A stretch of 64,000 nt of DNA from Ianthella basta (taxonomy: Eukaryota; Porifera; Demospongiae; Verongiida; Ianthellidae). Shown piece by piece: positions 31,660 through 46,909 of the stretch (position 1 is the first letter of the stretch; each line of letters starts with the position of its first letter). The notes beneath the pieces were generated by a model. That model saw nothing but the letters and a program-made list of their open reading frames with translations, made no database searches and had not been told where the DNA came from. The position numbers and the translations under genes are program-made. The DNA lies in the NCBI GenBank assembly GCA_964019415.1, contig OZ025881.1, positions 7,188,024 through 7,252,023 of the forward strand, written 5' to 3'.

Positions 31660-31945
31660 TTGCAACATGATGCTCCATGTATTAGCACTTGTAACCTAAA
31701 ATCTGCGTTGCGCCGTAGAACAGGCACTTCACCGTCATGTTATAGACACCTTGGGCTTTCATACAAGGTATAGCACGATAGCGTGAAAACTGGCAGAAGA
31801 GCGCTAGGAGAAGATTAAAGGATGCCAGGCTCGGCTGTAATTTCGCCATTGTAGTAGTAAAAACTACGCTTAAAAGGCTAGGACTCACTGGAAACCTGTA
31901 ATTTCTGCTGCGTCCCGACGTTAATCCTGCATTTCTCCAGTTTTC
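31660..31945 (-). repeat. Inverted repeat, right arm
   Basis: Reverse-complement partner of 29855-30155. It holds small ORF copy B and its 5' flank and ends in the upstream region of the STRIP gene. Confidence 0.85.
31682..31849 (-). CDS. Small secreted-peptide-like ORF, copy B (55 codons)
   Basis: Inverted copy of the ORF at 29963-30130: MAKLQPSLASFNLLLALFCQ to FYGATQILGYKC. Compared with copy A it has I3K, I38M, A39T, G42C and S48T (positions approximate). All six base differences fall in these five replaced residues, and none is silent. The frame can be extended upstream to an ATG at 31888, but copy A has no matching extension, so the shorter start is preferred. It runs head to head with STRIP, whose ATG is 327 bases away. 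Function unknown. Confidence 0.45.
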   Translation of the reverse strand: MAKLQPSLASFNLLLALFCQFSRYRAIPCMKAQGVYNMTVKCLFYGATQILGYKC

Positions 31946-32175
31946 GTGGAGAAAAAGGAAGCTGAATTTGTGTCTTCTTGGATGGATAGGATCCCAGTTC
32001 CAATTCCAAATTGGCGGCTATGAATCTAAGTTGCCACTGCGAAACAGCCGTGCACCACTTCCGCTAACAAAATGGCCGCGGAAAAGGTGGGCTGGGAACG
32101 AGACTAGTCATGTGGCAATCATAAGACATTCCATTGGCATCGAACATTCCTAAGCTGTGACAGTACAAAAACGAA

Positions 32176-34557
32176 ATGGCATCCGCGTTCAAAGAAGACG
32201 ACATTGAAGTCACTCCTATCGGAGGCGGCTTGGAGGGGAGGGGGAGCCTCAGCAAACTCAAGGAGATCATGAAGAGACACAGGCGCAATTCTGATTCGGC
32301 CGTGGAGGCGCCAGACCTCGAATACACCTATGAGGATACCGACACTTTCACTAAAGAGCTCGGAGAGTTGTTCTCTTATTCGGAAGTATCCGAGCTCAAC
32401 GAGTATCGATCCTGTTTCAGCAGGTGCATGCGTGAGAAGTGTCCCACAGTCAACCCGCAGAACTGGACTGGACTGCCAGTCGCAGCCAAGAAAGGAATTG
32501 TCGTGCACTTTGCTGAAAAGCTAGAAGTTGTAGACAGTAAGGAACGCCTCTATGCGTGCATGAGCCTATTGTATCTGATCCTGGGCGCGTATGTCCCCGG
32601 TATGTCCCAGGAAACGCTTGTCGTCAACATCCACTCCACGGTGCACTTGATGTTGGAGTGTGGTGTGTTCCAGCTTGTGCTTCAAGTGCTTCAACTGGAA
32701 CTGGAAGCAGGGACACAGGCTGCAGAACCATCACAGAAGACTGGGTTCAATATCTCACACAACCAGGAGCTCCGCGTTTGTCTCAGTTTGCTGTACGTGT
32801 TTGTTGAGACCTTGCGATCTCCACATCCTAATGACACACCTGCTCAGGAGGCCAACAGGAAGGAATTCCTCGAGGAACTGACCAATCCAGAAGCTGAGTG
32901 CAATGGCCTCACCTCGCTACTCTTCACCATGTTGCTGCGATTCTGCAGTTCTGCCCAGCCACACTACCCAATCAAAAAGATCATCCTTTTGATTTGGAAG
33001 GTCCTTTTAGCTATCCTTGGTGGCCTGGCGTATGCAGAGGAAATGAAGCAGAAAGCAAGAGTGCAGGCCGGCCTTCCTCCCTGCTTTGAAATTCCCAGAG
33101 ATGTCAAGCCCGTCGTTTTGCCCATCAGAGGTGATGCACTGCACAGTGAAACAACGGCTTCCGTTGGTGAAGCACGAAGAGAGGTACTTGCCACTGCCCT
33201 GCAGGAGTATGGCAACTCAACCGACGGCCCCCAGCCAGCTAGAAAAGGTTTAGAATTTAGTCCCAAGGTGCGCAAGGAAGAGGTAGATGCATACATTGAG
33301 GCCTGTGTTGATAAATTTGGAAGCTTCACTGCATCTGACCCTAACTCGGAAACGGCAGGCCTCCCTGGCCCCACAAAGGAGAGCATCGAGGTGCTGAAAC
33401 GGCACATCTACACCCCACTGTCTGACTTGCAGGTAAAGCAGGAGGAAGAATTGGAGGCTAAGTGTCGCGCTTCCTTTGGAGTCGAGCCCCCAGAGCTGCC
33501 CACACGAGACACACAGGCGGAGAAGGTGTACAGCTTCTTGGTGACCAACCTCCCGCAGTACATGATCTCTCTGCTGAAAGTGCTCCTGGCAGCCTCCCCT
33601 ACCACCAAGGCCAAGTCAGACTCACTCAACATCCTGGTGGATGTCTTGCCAGTTGAAGAACCAGCGACAGTGATTGAGTCTTCTCAGCTCAACCTGGACA
33701 TTCAGCGCCACAAGGAAGTCATTGTCAAGGGTGTGTCGGCCATCTTGCTCCTCCTCCTGAAACACTTCAAGCTGAACCACATTTACCAGTTTGAGTTCAT
33801 GAGCCAGCACCTTGTGTTCGCCAACTGTATCCCTCTTGTGTTAAAGTTCTTCAACCAGAACGTGGGGCAGTATGTGGCCGCCAAGAACACCCTCACTGAG
33901 CTGGAGTTTGCTCGCTACGTGACCATGGAGCAGGATGAGCTCTCCCCTGAGTCCCTGGAGCCTGTGTGTTCTGACCAGGGATTCTGTGGTAGAAACCTTT
34001 TTGCTTGCATCAACCTTCTGCGAATCCTGCAGAAGCTGACCAAGTGGAAGCACTCTCGCGTCATGATGATGGTTGTCTTCAAGTCGGCGCCCATCCTGAA
34101 GCGAGCACACAAGGTGAGACATCCCCTTGTTCGCCTATACGCATTGAAACTGCTCAAGGCTCAGACAAAGTATCTCGGGCGCAACTGGAGGAAGAACAAC
34201 ATGTCGATAATTTCATCCATTTACCAGACGGTCCGTCACCATCTCCATGATGACTGGGCATATGGCAACGACCTTGTCGCAAGGCCATGGGACTTCCAAA
34301 CCGAAGAGATTGCTCTGCGAGATTGTGTTGACAGGTTCAACTCCTGCTACTACGGGGGAATGCTGCGAGAGGTTTCAGACGTGGATGAAGAGTTTGTGCC
34401 AGTGGACAACAACATTCTAAGTGTGCTGGGCGTGAAGAGTGGGTTTGAGCTGACCGAAGAGGAGATGGATCACTGGGAGGAGTGGGTGGATCGAGAGGTA
34501 TTCCGCCATCCAACAAACTGGGACACTGTTCTGCAAAACACTGCAGTTTTCTTTTGA
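32176..34557 (+). CDS. STRIP1: Striatin-interacting protein (STRIPAK core), intronless
   Basis: Scaffold subunit of the striatin-interacting phosphatase and kinase complex, which links PP2A/striatin to GCK-family kinases and acts in Hippo signalling, cell shape and Golgi/centrosome organisation. The single 793-codon frame has the family's N1221-like N-terminus (DLEYTYEDTDTFTKELGEL), the central PTKESIEVLKRHIYTPLSDL block, and the highly conserved C-terminal part: LPQYMISLLKVLLAASPTTK, FKLNHIYQFEFMSQHLVFAN, CINLLRILQKLTKWKHSR, TKYLGRNWRK, and DDWAYGNDLVARPWDFQ. Human STRIP1/2 have about 830 residues, so this is full length. There is no intron, in sharp contrast to its neighbours. This suggests a retrogene that kept function, although intron loss is possible. 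The vertebrate 1/2 split postdates sponges, so the symbol stands for the family. Confidence 0.93.
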   Translation: MASAFKEDDIEVTPIGGGLEGRGSLSKLKEIMKRHRRNSDSAVEAPDLEYTYEDTDTFTKELGELFSYSEVSELNEYRSCFSRCMREKCPTVNPQNWTGLPVAAKKGIVVHFAEKLEVVDSKERLYACMSLLYLILGAYVPGMSQETLVVNIHSTVHLMLECGVFQLVLQVLQLELEAGTQAAEPSQKTGFNISHNQELRVCLSLLYVFVETLRSPHPNDTPAQEANRKEFLEELTNPEAECNGLTSLLFTMLLRFCSSAQPHYPIKKIILLIWKVLLAILGGLAYAEEMKQKARVQAGLPPCFEIPRDVKPVVLPIRGDALHSETTASVGEARREVLATALQEYGNSTDGPQPARKGLEFSPKVRKEEVDAYIEACVDKFGSFTASDPNSETAGLPGPTKESIEVLKRHIYTPLSDLQVKQEEELEAKCRASFGVEPPELPTRDTQAEKVYSFLVTNLPQYMISLLKVLLAASPTTKAKSDSLNILVDVLPVEEPATVIESSQLNLDIQRHKEVIVKGVSAILLLLLKHFKLNHIYQFEFMSQHLVFANCIPLVLKFFNQNVGQYVAAKNTLTELEFARYVTMEQDELSPESLEPVCSDQGFCGRNLFACINLLRILQKLTKWKHSRVMMMVVFKSAPILKRAHKVRHPLVRLYALKLLKAQTKYLGRNWRKNNMSIISSIYQTVRHHLHDDWAYGNDLVARPWDFQTEEIALRDCVDRFNSCYYGGMLREVSDVDEEFVPVDNNILSVLGVKSGFELTEEEMDHWEEWVDREVFRHPTNWDTVLQNTAVFF

Positions 34558-34639
34558 AGTGTCACTATTCTTTTAGTTACACATGTACCGTGAATCTCCA
34601 CATAATGTGTTCATTTTGTGTGTTAAATTTGGAGTTGAT

Positions 34640-35045
34640 GTGCAGTTAGTTTGGTGGGAATTTTGAAGTCAGAAATATAATATATGGATGGCCTTTAGCT
34701 AATAGAATTTAGTACAAAATCAAGATATTTTCTACAACAATTGCCGCAAGTAAGACTTGAGGTAGTGCTGCATGACAATTACAGCATGTATACTAATAAC
34801 TGTAACTGGTGGGCTACTAGTGGGGAGCTCGTGTGAGATCTGACTCAACCGTTAAGGAAGCGCAGGACCTCATTGGAGAGGAGACAGCTGTACAAGCACA
34901 TTGGGCAGACTGCACCCATTGACATGCAGCATCACTCCTACCTGAAGGTAGGGCTTGCTGCTATTGTGTGTGTGTGTGCATGTGGTGGACATTTGTGCTT
35001 GTGTTTGTGTCTGTCTATACTTGAGCCATCGTCTTCTCTGGCTAC
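34640..35045 (+). pseudogene. SAMHD1 fragment (promoter piece joined to one internal exon)
   Basis: 34641-34760 resembles the SAMHD1 upstream region at 36840-36925 (TTTGGTGGGAATTTTGAAGT against TTTGGCGGGAATTTCGAAGT; CCGCAAGTAAG against CCACGAGTAAG). From about 34850 the sequence jumps to a copy of the SAMHD1 exon at about 40850-40975 (GGAGAGGAGACAGCTGTACA) with its donor and following GT-rich intron start. Eight bases are missing (CATTGGAGAGG against CATTGCTCGGTTGGAGAGG). Everything between those parts of the gene is absent. It abuts the 3' end of CHMP4 copy B. It is a non-functional relic of a local duplication followed by internal deletion. Confidence 0.8.
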
Positions 35046-35082
35046 AGTCACACAAAAGAATACATGCATTGTTCACATTTCT

Positions 35083-36502
35083 CTAATTGGCCCAGTCGGC
35101 AAGAGCAGCAAGTTCATCGTCTTCTTTGGCCTTGGCTTTAGGCACAGTGGTGGCTGAAGGGGAGAGGAGAGGGGAGACAAGGAGAAATGTTGTTGGACTG
35201 TTCTCGAGCACAGACTACATCTGCACTCACAGACTGAAGGCAGGTTAATCTCTTGGTCCGGTAGAGTCCCAGCAATGGGAGGAATGTCAAGAATTTCCTT
35301 CTCCAAGTCTTCTCGTTCCAACTCCTCCAGTTCATCCAACAGCTCATCCTATAGCCACAAGAGAGAAGGCATAGCCTCACACGCAATGACCACACGTTGA
35401 TAGATGCTCATGTTCGCCCACACAGCTCTCCTCTCTCACTTGGTACAAAGGAAGACATGCGCACATGCCAATAAGAATTGATCTACTCGACAAGGACACA
35501 ACATTCAGCAATTGACAGTCACCTCCCTGACTCCCTCCTCCCCCCCCCCCCCCACACACACACACTTACTTCATCCAACTCCATATCAAATCCAACGGGT
35601 TGAGAAATGGCATTCTGAATCTCCTTGTCAGCAATCTCATATTGTTTCTGCAAGTCATCCAGGTCATGCACATCACTCACATTCCTGGCAGAGGGAGGAG
35701 GAGGTGAGTGTGACACACTGAGGAGAGCTGCTACTGCCTACAAAACTATCCTATGCAACCATGTCCGCATTACAGGTAATGGCAGCCCACGGTTTGGGAA
35801 CAGTTGCAATACCCACTGCTCAGTGGCTAGTGTATCACTGCAGCTAACAGACCAACTGGCCAAGTGTCCAACTCACAGGCCCTGCTGAGCAGACTTGAGG
35901 GCCTGCAATGCTGCCTCCATGATCCTGAATGCTTCTATGTTGGTCGTTGCACTCTTCAGTGCCTCACGCTGGAGCTCAATAGTGGAGAGGGCACGGTCAA
36001 TGTTCTGCAGCTGTTTCTCAAGACACTTCTTGTGCTTCAAGTGCTGGAGGGCAGCTGGGGAAGAGTGGGAGGGGTGGAAAAGGAGGGAAGGGGTAAGAAG
36101 GGGTGGATGAAGGGGAGAGAGAGAGGGGAGAGCGGAGACAGAAGAATGGAGGATGACAGGAGAAAAATGGGAAAGACGGAGACGAATGGGAAGAAGGGAG
36201 AAGGGGGTGCAGTGTTACTGCACTGCCTTGCAGCCACTCATTGCTTTTGAGTTTACGTTTAATCAAACTGTCTATGAAGAAGCTAGCCTAGGGTGGGAGG
36301 GTCTATAAAAATTCGTTGCCTCACCTCTCTTGTTCTTGGTGCCGCACTGTTTGGCCTTTTTCAACTCTTCTGTTATCTTTGCCTCCAAAAACTCAGACTT
36401 CTTATTCCACCTCTCCTCCGTTTCCCTCAACTTCTGGAGGATAGCGTCCTGAGGGGAGGGCTCTCCTTTCTCGCTTCCAAACAACCTCTCTAGTAAAGAC
36501 AT
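35083..36502 (-). CDS. CHMP4: Charged multivesicular body protein 4 (ESCRT-III Snf7), copy B
   Basis: Second CHMP4 gene with the same five-exon plan as copy A. It starts at 36502 (MSLLERLFGSEKGEPSPQD), then carries FLEAKITEELKKAKQCGTKN, ALQHLKHKKCLEKQLQNID, DLDDLQKQYEIADKEIQNAI, DELLDELEELEREDLEKEIL and tail ELAALADWAN, stop at 35083. Introns are shorter than in copy A but similar in sequence, so the copy arose at the DNA level and not by retroposition. Differences include GTLSTIEFQREALENAS changed to RALSTIELQREALKSAT, and an altered helix before NAISQPVGF. All exons stay open, so it may work as a second isoform. It is head to head with SAMHD1 (487 bases apart) and tail to tail with the SAMHD1 fragment. 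Confidence 0.88.
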
Positions 36503-36989
36503 GTCTGTAGGCCAACTGAGATAAATCAAAAGAGAGCTGACACCAGTAGTGGTGGTGGTAGTGATGGTAGGAGCCAGGCGTAGCGTCACCACGAGTCCCC
36601 AGAAAGGAAGGCCGTTAGATTGGTCTCGGGCGCCGACGCCTGTCAGCCGGCCGCCATTTTAATTCGACGGTCGAGACGGGTCTGGCTCAGCTAGCATAGA
36701 TTAGGGAAAGAACTGTTCATTCATCTGTGCAGGTAGTCAATGGCACATGGTACATGCAGGTGGATCCAAATTGACATGCATACATCGCACAATGATGTGT
36801 AATGTAATCTGACCCAATCGGCACCAGCTGTTTTCTGGAGAGTTTGGCGGGAATTTCGAAGTGGGAAATGCTAATGGAAGATGTCCTCTACTACGACAGA
36901 TAATTATCGCCACGAGTAAGCAGTACCGACTGACCGACCACTAGTGGCGAGTTTAGTAGTGTTTGTCTTGTTTGTGCCAACGTAATACG

Positions 36990-37308
36990 ATGAATCTCCC
37001 ACCCTCCCTTGTTGGTTCGCGAAGGTCGGACACTCCTCCAAGAAAGAAGCTCTGTGTTAGTCCGACTGGTGCGAGCGGCAGCTGCGTCAAATGGAAAGAA
37101 GAAGACGTGTGTCAGTTTTTTTCTTCCAGGGGGCTATCTGACGCCGGCAAGATTATGCAGGGTGAGTAATCTTCGGTCGCCCTACGACACTCAGGTCTTG
37201 TTGACCTTTGGGGCCGGCACAAACTAGACCTTGTACGCGTAGCCGGGGGCTGGTAACACTTTAACAGGATGCTAGCTGGATTGCACACCCTGTACCATTT
37301 TGTAATGT

Positions 37309-37394
<86 letters not shown>

Positions 37395-39047
37395 CGTGTG
37401 TGTGTGTGTGCATGCTGCAGTCCTTATCTGTCACTGTTTGTTGTGTTGGTACTGTACAGAGGAAGGTGTCACTGGCAGCGAGCTGTATGGTTTGAGCCGG
37501 GAAGACTTGGAACAGATGGAAATTAGGTGTGCTGAGGTTGTGGGGAGTGTGAGGTGTGTGGGGAGAGTGAGGTGTGTGGGGAGTGTGAGGTGTGTGGTGA
37601 GAGTGAGGTGTGTGTGGAGAGTGAGGTGTGTGGGGAGAGTGAGGTGTGTGGGGAGAGTGAGGTGTATGGGGAGAGTGAGGTGTGTGGGGAGAGTGAGGTG
37701 TGTGGTGAGAGTGAGGTGTGTGGGGAAGAGTGAGGGGTGTGGGGAGAGTGAGGTGTGTGGGGAGAGTGAGGTGTGTGGGGAGAGTGAGGTGTGTGGGGAG
37801 AGTGAGCTGTGTATTGATTCCTTTGTCTCTTGTGTAGCCAACAAGATGAGGTGTTGGCAGCCATCCAGTCCTTGAAACTGCCTGCAGTCAGTGGTGTCAA
37901 GGTAAACTGTGTTAGGACTTTAATAGACTACATGGGAGTGACGTAGAGTGACGTAGAGTGATGTAGAGTGATGTAGAGTGACGTAGAGTGACGTAGAGTG
38001 ATGTAGAGTGATGTAGAGTGATGTAGAGTGATGTAGAGTGATGTAGAGTGACGTAGAGTGATGTAGAGTGACGTAGAGTGATGTAGAGTGATGTAGAGTG
38101 ACGTAGAGTGATGTAGAGTGATGTAGAGTGACGTAGAGTGATGTAGAGTGACGTAGAGTGATGTAGAGTGATGTAGAGTGACGTAGAGTGACGTAAAGTG
38201 ACAGAGAGTGATGTAGAGTGATGTAGAGTGATGTAGAGTAATGTAGAGTGACGTAGAGTGATGTAGAGTGATGTGCTTAGACTGCCTTCTGGACACAACA
38301 GCCATTTGAGATCCCAGCTAGGTGTGAAGGAATGCTGCCCCACACGTGTGTTCCTACAGGTGTTCAATGACTCAGTCCACGGCCATATTGAGCTCCACCC
38401 CCTGATGGTGAAGATCATCGACACTCCTCAGTTCCAGCGTCTGCGGCACATCAAACAGTTGGGTGGTACGTACTTTGTGTACCCTGGTGGCAGCCACAAC
38501 AGATTTGAGCACTCCTTGGGGTAAGATTGGGCAGCACAACCTTTGTTTGTGTGTGTGTGTGTGTGTGTGTAACATTGTTACGTATGGAATGGGATTTTGA
38601 TCTGACTTTGAATGAACCAAATGATGGCATACTGTTCAGTAACACCTTTGCCTTGCTGTGTGGTCCATGGTTGCAGTGTGGCTCACTTGGCAGGAGAGCT
38701 TGTGGGCAGCATTCGGCAGAAGCAGCCTGAGCTGCGCATCACTGACGAGGATGTGCTGTGTGTGAGAATAGCTGGGCTGTGTCACGACCTGGGTGAGTGC
38801 AGTGTCTGAGTGGTGTACATAAGGGAGCGTGTGGGGGAGTGTGTGCATACATAGGCCACGTCCCTTCTCCCACTTGTGTACATACATAGGCCATGGTCCC
38901 TTCTCCCACTTGTTTGATAATATGTTCATCCCTCATGTGAGGCCGGACAAGGAATGGAAGGTTGGAATTTGCAGCATGCAAGCATACACGACATACCCCA
39001 CTTACACCCACACCCACATACACACCCACACCCACACACACACCCAC

Positions 39048-39139
<92 letters not shown>

Positions 39140-41882
39140 ACATCCACCGTAGCATTGACCACACACTAACAGTGCACTTCTCTATCACACAGCATGAGAT
39201 GGCGTCAGTAGACATGTTTGACTACCTGATCGAAGACAATGAGCTTGAGAAGGAGTTCCATCGCTACGGACTGGTGGACAGGGACATCGCCTTCATCAAG
39301 GAGCAGATTGCTGGGCCGCAGGAGAGTGAGAACATCAGCCAGGCTCAGGTATGCAACAGTGATACTGGAGGGGCAGGAATACGTGAACAGTTCACATATT
39401 AGATCAATAACCATATGACGGCTTGTCATAGTGGTCTTCAGCTGCTAAGGACTCCCCGTGGCCAAAGCACCCTGTATTCTTCAGCTGTTAGAAGAAGGTG
39501 TTTGTGACAGAATCGTCCCGTTTGGTTACTAATCAACTATTTAAGGTGCTTTAGAATTCCCCATTTCAGATATCTTATATTGTGGTAACGACCCCCTACA
39601 GCATCATAGAGGGATGATGTTGCCATGGCAACCTAAACTACATCTGTCATGTATTATATGAGTGCCAACACTTTGTCCTGACCTGTCCTCACTCCCCAGG
39701 AGGTGTGGCCTTATGTGGGACGACCAGAGGAGAAGAGCTTCCTTTACGAGGTGAATGCAGTGTGATGTGTTTATTGAATCACTTGACTACAAATAGTGTA
39801 GTTGGTGAAGGCTGTGAGGGCAGTTCTCTGCATGAGTTGTTTAAAGTTGTCTTTTGTGATCTTTGTATTTGAGTGCGAGAACACTGCCACCAGTTTTGCA
39901 TATTATTGTATGATGTTTGTTTATGTAGGAATATATGTATGTGTATTGTGTGTATTTGTGTATTAATGTGCATATGTATATGGTGTGTATATATAATACA
40001 TATGTGTATGTATGTATGTATGTGTGCATGTGTATGCTGGGTATGTATGTTGAGCAGTGCTGTCCTTACACACAGTCCTTGATCCTCTCCCCAGATTGTG
40101 GCCAACAAGAAGAATGGAATTGATGTTGACAAGTGGGACTACTTTGCTCGCGACTGTCAGCACCTCGGCATCAGAACCAACTTTGACCACAAGCGCTACA
40201 TGGCCTTTGTGCGTGTGCTTGTGGTCAACAACCGTCGACACATCTGCTCCAGAGACAAGGCAAGTGTGTGGGTGTGTGGGTGTGGGTGTGTGTGTGTGGG
40301 TGTGGGTGTGTGTGTGGGTGTGGGTGTGTGAGCGTGTGTGTGTGTGTGGGTGTGGGTGTGTGTGGGCGTGTGTGTGTGTGGGGGTGTGGGTGTGGGTGTG
40401 TGTGTGTGTGGGGGTGTGGGGGTGTGATGGAGGATGATTGTTTGCAGGAGGTGAACAACCTTTACGACATGTTCTACATCCGCAAGACCCTACACCAGCG
40501 AGCCTACCAACACAAGACAGGAAATGCCATTGAGTACATGTGCGTACTGCGTTGACAGCATACATTAAGTAATGCTTTGTGTAGTACGCATAACCTTTGT
40601 TTGACATCTCCCTGTGGCAGGCTGAGGGATATTCTCACACTAGCAAACGACCACATCAAGATCCCAGGCTGTGATGGGTATGTATGTATGTATGTATGTG
40701 CCTTTTGGGGCTGAGTGCACCTTGACTCCATTTCATTGCCCCCTCACTGTGGTATGGCCTCCTTGCAGTGTGCCTGTATCCATTGCCGAGTGTGTGGACG
40801 ACATGGTGGCCTACTCCAAGCTGAACGACAGTGTGGTCCAGTTGATCAAGCTCTCCCCTGACCCATCCCTTAAGGAAGCGCAGGACCTCATTGCTCGGTT
40901 GGAGAGGAGACAGCTGTACAAGCACATTGGGCAGACTGCACCCATCGACACACAGCATCACTCCTACCTGAAGGTAGGGCTTGCTGCTATAGTCACTAGT
41001 GTGTGTGTGTGTGTTGGTGTGTGTTTGTGCCTTTCAATACGTAAGCCATCATCTTTTCCTTAAAGAGTGACAATGAGAGACTTGCCCGGGAGATACTTGG
41101 TGCAAGCGGGATGGACGCAGGGGACCTGACACCAAAGGACCTTCTTGTACATGTATGTGTGCCTCACTCCTGTACAACACTTGATGCTTCACTCACCTCT
41201 CAGTTCACCTTGCATCACTAGGTGGTCACCTTTGACTACGGTCTCCATGGTGACAACCCAATTGACCACATGAGGTTCTACTCCAAACACTTTCCGGATG
41301 TCCCAGTGAAGCTCAAGAAGGAGCAGGTGTCTCACATGCTGCCCAGGTCCTTCAGTGAGCAGCACATCAGGGTCTATTGCAAGAAGCTGGACCCAAAGTG
41401 CTACACAGCAGCGTGGAAGTGAGTACTTAGGTGGACGTACAGACAACAGAGTGGCTGTGGATTGTAGTAGTTGCCTGTGTGCATATTTAGTACTATGTCT
41501 TGTGCTTTTCATTCTCACCAAACCACCCCCTGCAGGTGCTTCCGTAAATGGTGTGAAAGTAAAGAGTTTGGAATTGAAGCGGTATGTGTGTGTGTACTAG
41601 CACACTGTGAGTGCCCTTGTGTGGATAGTGTGCTTGAGCATAAGATGCTCCTCGGCATTACATACCGTGCACACACACATGAGATACATGTGTGTGTGAG
41701 GGATTGATTAGGGGCTGTGTGTTTCTGCGCAGGACAAGGACGAGGAGTGTGAGTTTGGAGTGACACCTTATGCAACACCGTTTGGGACTCCAGCCAGTGC
41801 TGCCAAGACCAACAACACCTACCCACACACTCCACCACTGCTGAAGGAGTCGCGACAGAAAGTTGCTAAGCATCTTTTTTGA
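36990..41882 (+). CDS. SAMHD1: SAM and HD domain dNTP triphosphohydrolase
   Basis: Hydrolyses dNTPs to deoxynucleosides and triphosphate; in vertebrates it restricts retroviruses and helps fork repair. The start at 36990 is preceded by an open frame without ATG. The N-terminal SAM domain ([40 protein letters not shown]) is followed by the HD domain: [40 protein letters not shown], the metal motif [10 protein letters not shown] (His-Asp), [11 protein letters not shown], and the allosteric/tetramer region [20 protein letters not shown] with [11 protein letters not shown]-like [19 protein letters not shown]. The C-terminus has TP-rich possible CDK sites ([10 protein letters not shown]), like the regulated Thr of human SAMHD1, and ends KVAKHLF. 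About 15 exons. Full length and apparently intact. Introns hold an 18-bp minisatellite, a 10-bp satellite and (GT/CA) runs. Confidence 0.95.
37306..37411 (+). repeat. (GT)n microsatellite
   Basis: About 100 bases of GT ending in GCGCGCGC in the first SAMHD1 intron. Confidence 0.95.
37530..37806 (+). repeat. 18-bp minisatellite at a SAMHD1 donor
   Basis: Tandem units of GTGAGGTGTGTGGGGAGA begin right after the donor of the exon ending DLEQMEIR and run to the next acceptor. Because 18 is divisible by three, a frame stays open (VGRVRC units), but flanking splice sites and the protein family show it is an intron. Each unit carries GTGAGG, itself a fair donor. Confidence 0.85.
37937..38274 (+). 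repeat. 10-bp satellite, CG/TG variants, in SAMHD1 intron
   Basis: About 33 head-to-tail decamers of ACGTAGAGTG or ATGTAGAGTG. By my reading 12 units carry CG and about 20 carry TG at the second and third base; only a few other changes are present. The array ends about 80 bases before the HD-domain exon ([12 protein letters not shown]). Confidence 0.95.
38850..38895 (+). repeat. Tandem duplication of an acceptor and exon start in SAMHD1
   Basis: The stretch TACATAGGCCACGTCCCTTC, then TCCCACTTG, is followed at once by TACATAGGCCATGGTCCCTT. The second copy is the true exon start (GHGPFSHLF). The first copy has lost a base and would shift the frame if its AG were used. Confidence 0.75.
39001..39137 (+). 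repeat. CCCACA/(CA)n microsatellite
   Basis: CACCCACA units grading into a pure CA run before the SAMHD1 exon that begins [12 protein letters not shown]. Confidence 0.95.
40262..40432 (+). repeat. GGGTGTGT-rich intron
   Basis: Nearly the whole SAMHD1 intron is GTGTGGGTGTGGG-type repeat on the coding strand. It is G-run-rich and might form G-quadruplexes. Confidence 0.85.
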
Positions 41883-42209
41883 GTAGCTGTGCACAGAGTT
41901 AACAAAAGTAGGTTTTTCCATTTCTTTTGTTTGAGATCAATATTTATTTTGGACTTTGCACTCTTTTATTTCAATATTTTCGCTGTACATTTTTCTGGCA
42001 AATTTTCACCTCATTTCAGTAATATAGTATTGGTGTGTCCAGCAGGTAGCTGATCTGTGCGCCTGAGCTACATTTATGTTGGTTGCTGCATCCCCCGCCA
42101 GCTCGCATGTGCACGTGATGGTCCTGGCTAGCTTCACACAGCCACATCAAATGAATTTTAATCAGCCCGCATTCGTCTTACGCAATCACCCACGTGTGTT
42201 GCGACCATC
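41883..42209. promoter_or_regulatory. SAMHD1 3' flank and KARS1 promoter region
   Basis: A short gap of 327 bp between two same-strand genes. ATGGCGG around the KARS1 start codon resembles a YY1-type start-site motif found in many housekeeping promoters. I see no TATA box. Confidence 0.35.

Positions 42210-46909
<4,700 letters not shown>

Noticed and set aside
35083-36502. CHMP4 copy B as a retrocopy
   Set aside because: It keeps the same introns as copy A, so the duplication was at the DNA level.
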